Source: Verrucomicrobiota bacterium
Lineage (GTDB): Bacteria; Verrucomicrobiota; Verrucomicrobiia; Opitutales; Opitutaceae
Length of the DNA: 62,534 nucleotides
Assembly: GCA_016222805.1 (NCBI GenBank)
Contig: JACRQG010000050.1
Location: 1-62,534 of the forward strand
Direction: 5' to 3'
Positions 60,264 to 62,534 of this stretch are shown piece after piece. The notes under the pieces are model-generated. The model was given only the letters and a program-made list of their open reading frames with translations, searched no databases and was not told the origin of the DNA. Each line of letters begins with the position of its first letter. The first letter of the stretch is position 1. The translations under genes and the position numbers were made by a program.

Positions 60264-61745
60264 TTACTTGCCCGCCTTGCGGGCGGGCGCTTTCTTGGTC
60301 GCGACGGGCAGCGGAGGGATCTGGTCGGCGGGAGCGAAGCAATCGGCGGGCGGCTGGGCGGGCAGGGAGGCTTTCCAGTCGAGGGCCAGCTGGCGCAGGC
60401 GGGCGACGATGGCGGGATTTTCCGCGGAGACGTCGTGCGCCTCCGCCCGGTCGTCCGGCAGGCGGTGGAGCGAGACGCGTTTGGCGTCGTAGGTGCGGAG
60501 GAGCTTCCAATTGCCGTCGCGCACGGCGAGGCGGGGCCACCAGTCGGGCTCGGCCTGGTTGCCGCGCCATTCCCAGAAAATCGGGCGCGTCCGCGCCACC
60601 GGCTGGCCGAGCAGGGCAGGGAGGAGGTTCTCACCGTCACCGCGCTGGTCGGGAGGCAGGGCAATTCCGGCGGCGGCACACAGCGTGGGCAGCAGGTCGA
60701 CCCCGGTGAACACGGTGGTCCCGTCCTTTCGGCCGGCGGGGGCGTGGCCCGGCCAGCGCACGAGGAAAGGCACGCGCACGCCGCCCTCGAAGAGGCTGCG
60801 CTTGCGGCCGCGCAGGCCACCGGTTTCGCCCACGCTGTAGTAGGTGTCGTAGCCGGTGACCCCCGAATCGCCCTCGGTGTAGGCGGGGCGTTTCACCTTG
60901 CCGGTGCTTTCGGGGCCGTTGTCAGTGGCGAAGAGCACGAGCGTGTTCTGTTCCACGCCGGCCTCGCGCAGGGCGGCGAGGATCCGGCCGACGGCGTTGT
61001 CCCCGTCGGTGACGACCGCGGCGTAGACCTGTTTCTGCTCATCGAGGTGCCGCCATTGCGCCATCGCCTCGGGGCTGGGCGAGTGCGGCGTGTGGGTTTC
61101 ATGGAGCCACACGTTGACAAAGAACGGGCGGGCGCGGTGGGCCCGGATGAACGCGACGGTGTTGGCGGCCGTCTCGTTGACGCGCGCCGCGGGCCAGCCG
61201 GCCCCGCCGTTGAACACCGCCCACTCGTCGATGCCGTACGCCTCGGGACGCGGGGCGCCGGGAGTCTGGCGGTTGGTGAGGTGCCATTTCCCGAAATGGC
61301 CCGTGCGGTAGCCGGCCTCCTTGAGCAGGCGGGGCAGGGTGGGCGCCCGAGGGTCGAGCCAGTCGGGCATGCCACGTTCGTGGTTCTGCGTCGGGTGGGC
61401 GAAGTGCTGGTGCACGCCCCAGCGCGCCGGATACTGACCGGTCATGACGGCAGTGCGACTCGGCGAGCAGACAGGGTTGAGGACGTTGAACTGCCCGAAA
61501 TCGATACCCTCGCTCGCCAGCCGATCGAGGTGTGGGGTCTTCAGCCACGTGGAGCCGTGGCAGGAGAGATCGCCCCAGCCCCAATCGTCGGCAAAGAGGA
61601 AGACGATATTGGGTTTCGCCGGGGTGGTTGTGGCGGCGGCGATACGCACCGGGGCCGCGAGGGCGACGAGAACGACGAGAGCGAAGAGCGGGGCGAGGGT
61701 GCCGCGCCTGGACGGGGAAGTGCGGTGCGAGGAGGTGGGATTCAC
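60264..61745 (-). CDS. Secreted S1-family sulfatase with Lys/Ala-rich tail
   Basis: A 493-residue exported sulfatase. A signal region (LAPLFALVVLVALAAPVRIAAA) precedes PNIVFLFADDWGWGDLSCHG. The formylglycine site is CSPSR (Cys93-Arg97) followed by TAVMTGQYPARWGVHQHF. Other blocks are GKWHLTNR, FFVNVWLHETHTPH, LVLFATDNGPEST, LRGRKRSLFEGGVRVPFLVRW and RDGNWKLL. The C-terminus is a basic low-complexity tail (PVATKKAPARKAGK). The start is a GTG at 61745 that overlaps the stop of the upstream esterase gene by 4 bp (GTGA), so the two are translationally coupled. Confidence 0.93.
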   Translation of the reverse strand: MNPTSSHRTSPSRRGTLAPLFALVVLVALAAPVRIAAATTTPAKPNIVFLFADDWGWGDLSCHGSTWLKTPHLDRLASEGIDFGQFNVLNPVCSPSRTAVMTGQYPARWGVHQHFAHPTQNHERGMPDWLDPRAPTLPRLLKEAGYRTGHFGKWHLTNRQTPGAPRPEAYGIDEWAVFNGGAGWPAARVNETAANTVAFIRAHRARPFFVNVWLHETHTPHSPSPEAMAQWRHLDEQKQVYAAVVTDGDNAVGRILAALREAGVEQNTLVLFATDNGPESTGKVKRPAYTEGDSGVTGYDTYYSVGETGGLRGRKRSLFEGGVRVPFLVRWPGHAPAGRKDGTTVFTGVDLLPTLCAAAGIALPPDQRGDGENLLPALLGQPVARTRPIFWEWRGNQAEPDWWPRLAVRDGNWKLLRTYDAKRVSLHRLPDDRAEAHDVSAENPAIVARLRQLALDWKASLPAQPPADCFAPADQIPPLPVATKKAPARKAGK

Positions 61746-62534
61746 GGAGAGATCTCGTGGAAATCGGAACTGGCGGTGAGGGAGCCGCGGCGGACGTTGA
61801 TGAACCAGGCACGGGTGCCGGGCGGCAGCGGGGCGGTCGCCACCCAGCGGTCGGCGCGCCGTTCAAGGGTGGCGGAGGTGGCCATCCACTTGCGCGCGCC
61901 CGTGATGCCGGGGTCGGCGGAGGAAAGGAGTGCGGCGGAATCGAGAGGATCCGTCGACACGAACTCTACTCTTGCCTCGCCACCGGACGCCCGCTGAGCG
62001 GCGACGCGCAGCCACGGGCGGCCGGTGCGGACGATGCTTTCCGCGAAGGCGTAGCTGTCGGGCGGGTTCCAGCCGGCAGGATGCGAGTGCTTCATTTCGG
62101 GAATGAGCGCGACCATCCGCGGTCCGGGCGCGGCGCGGTAGGAGGCGGCCTGGCAGTCGAGTGGGAAGTGCTGGTCGCCGGGCCAGGAGAGCCAGAGCAC
62201 GGGAAACTGCACCCTCGGCAGGCGAACCATGGGATCCCACACTTCGCGGTAGAGCGGGTTGGAGCCGAGGGCCCGTCCGTACTGGTTGCCGGCGTCGGCC
62301 AGATGGCCGCAGCCGTAGATGGGTATTGCGAACGCCCAGCGCGAATCGATGCCGATCACCGTGCTCGTGATTACGCCTCCCCAGGAGATCCCGCACACGC
62401 CTACCTTCTGCGGATCCACCTCCGGCCGGGAGCGCAGCAGCGAGTGGGCGAGGATCGTGTCGGCGGCGGCGTGGTAGATCCACTGGTCGGCGAGGGGTTG
62501 GTCGCTGTCGCCGTAGATGCCGGTGCGCGCGGGG
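61742..62534 (-). CDS. Acetyl-xylan-esterase-like alpha/beta hydrolase (5' end outside the window)
   Basis: The gene enters from beyond the right edge; 263 codons and the stop are visible. The frame is open to the window end, reading ARTGIYGDSDQPLADQWIYH, so a start at 62419 would be too short. The nucleophile lies in VGVCGISWGGVITS (Ser in G-I-S-W-G). Later blocks are SRWAFAIPIYGCGHLAD, LWLSWPGDQHFPLDC (probable Asp) and IPEMKHSHPAGW (probable His). A C-terminal beta domain follows (WVATAPLPPGTRAWFINVRRG). The family is AXE1/dienelactone-hydrolase-like, probably deacylating sugars. It is coupled to the sulfatase gene downstream by a GTGA overlap. Confidence 0.85.
   Translation of the reverse strand, partial: PARTGIYGDSDQPLADQWIYHAAADTILAHSLLRSRPEVDPQKVGVCGISWGGVITSTVIGIDSRWAFAIPIYGCGHLADAGNQYGRALGSNPLYREVWDPMVRLPRVQFPVLWLSWPGDQHFPLDCQAASYRAAPGPRMVALIPEMKHSHPAGWNPPDSYAFAESIVRTGRPWLRVAAQRASGGEARVEFVSTDPLDSAALLSSADPGITGARKWMATSATLERRADRWVATAPLPPGTRAWFINVRRGSLTASSDFHEISP

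Overview
The window is GC-rich and gene-dense. It looks like a chromosomal segment of a carbohydrate-degrading Verrucomicrobiota bacterium, most likely of the Opitutaceae type. This is an inference from gene content: seven TonB-dependent receptors (TBDRs) without any SusD, five FGly-type S1 sulfatases, a VPDSG-CTERM-like exported protein, a discoidin/propeller/cytochrome protein of the kind common in the PVC superphylum, and many exported enzymes. No rRNA, tRNA, CRISPR array, transposase or integrase was found.

Layout. 1-5317 (minus): a co-oriented run of LacI regulator, DUF1653 protein, glycerate kinase, NamZ/DUF1343 lipoprotein, second LacI regulator, and the first codons of a membrane or exported protein. 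5460-9418 (plus): a TBDR coupled by 2 bp to a clan GH-A glycosidase. A LacI-type operator lies between this pair and the divergent regulator. 9800-15912 (minus): sulfatase, esterase, GH140-like (apiosidase family) enzyme and GH120-like (beta-xylosidase family) enzyme. 16235-22053 (plus): a three-gene unit of propeller/di-haem cytochrome, a 995-residue discoidin/propeller/cytochrome protein, and a small propeller protein. 22303-23372 (plus): a small lipoprotein and a VPDS-CTERM protein, followed by a clear intrinsic terminator. 23508-28127 (minus): sulfatase and TBDR, divergent from 28318-30867 (plus), a beta-helix protein with a duplicated C-terminal domain; a second LacI-type operator lies between them. 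31048-39585 (plus): two TBDRs with N-terminal carboxypeptidase-regulatory-like domains, a DUF2264 protein and a concanavalin-like protein. 39725-40493 (minus): a small overlapping pair including an AbiEii-like nucleotidyltransferase. 40818-47982 (minus): TBDR, FAD oxidoreductase, TBDR. 48617-51745 (plus): a further TBDR. 52224-57385 (minus): two sulfatases and a cytosolic trypsin-like protease/DNA-RNA nuclease fusion. 57558-58517 (plus): a ThuA-like protein. 58825-62534 (minus): two esterases and a sulfatase.

How it fits together. TBDRs would import oligosaccharides made by secreted hydrolases after sulfatases and esterases remove decorations, with LacI proteins sensing the products. The GH140/GH120 pair points to apiose- and xylose-like sugars; the actual polymer is unknown.

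Two window-wide features stand out. Gaps between genes carry GTAG/GTGG-headed REP palindromes, singly or as inverted pairs. Most genes for exported proteins have a C/T-rich stretch just before the start codon instead of a purine Shine-Dalgarno. The best candidates for something not well described are the protease-nuclease fusion, the duplicated C-terminal domain at 30070-30864, the three-gene cytochrome/propeller unit and the non-canonical start-codon leaders.
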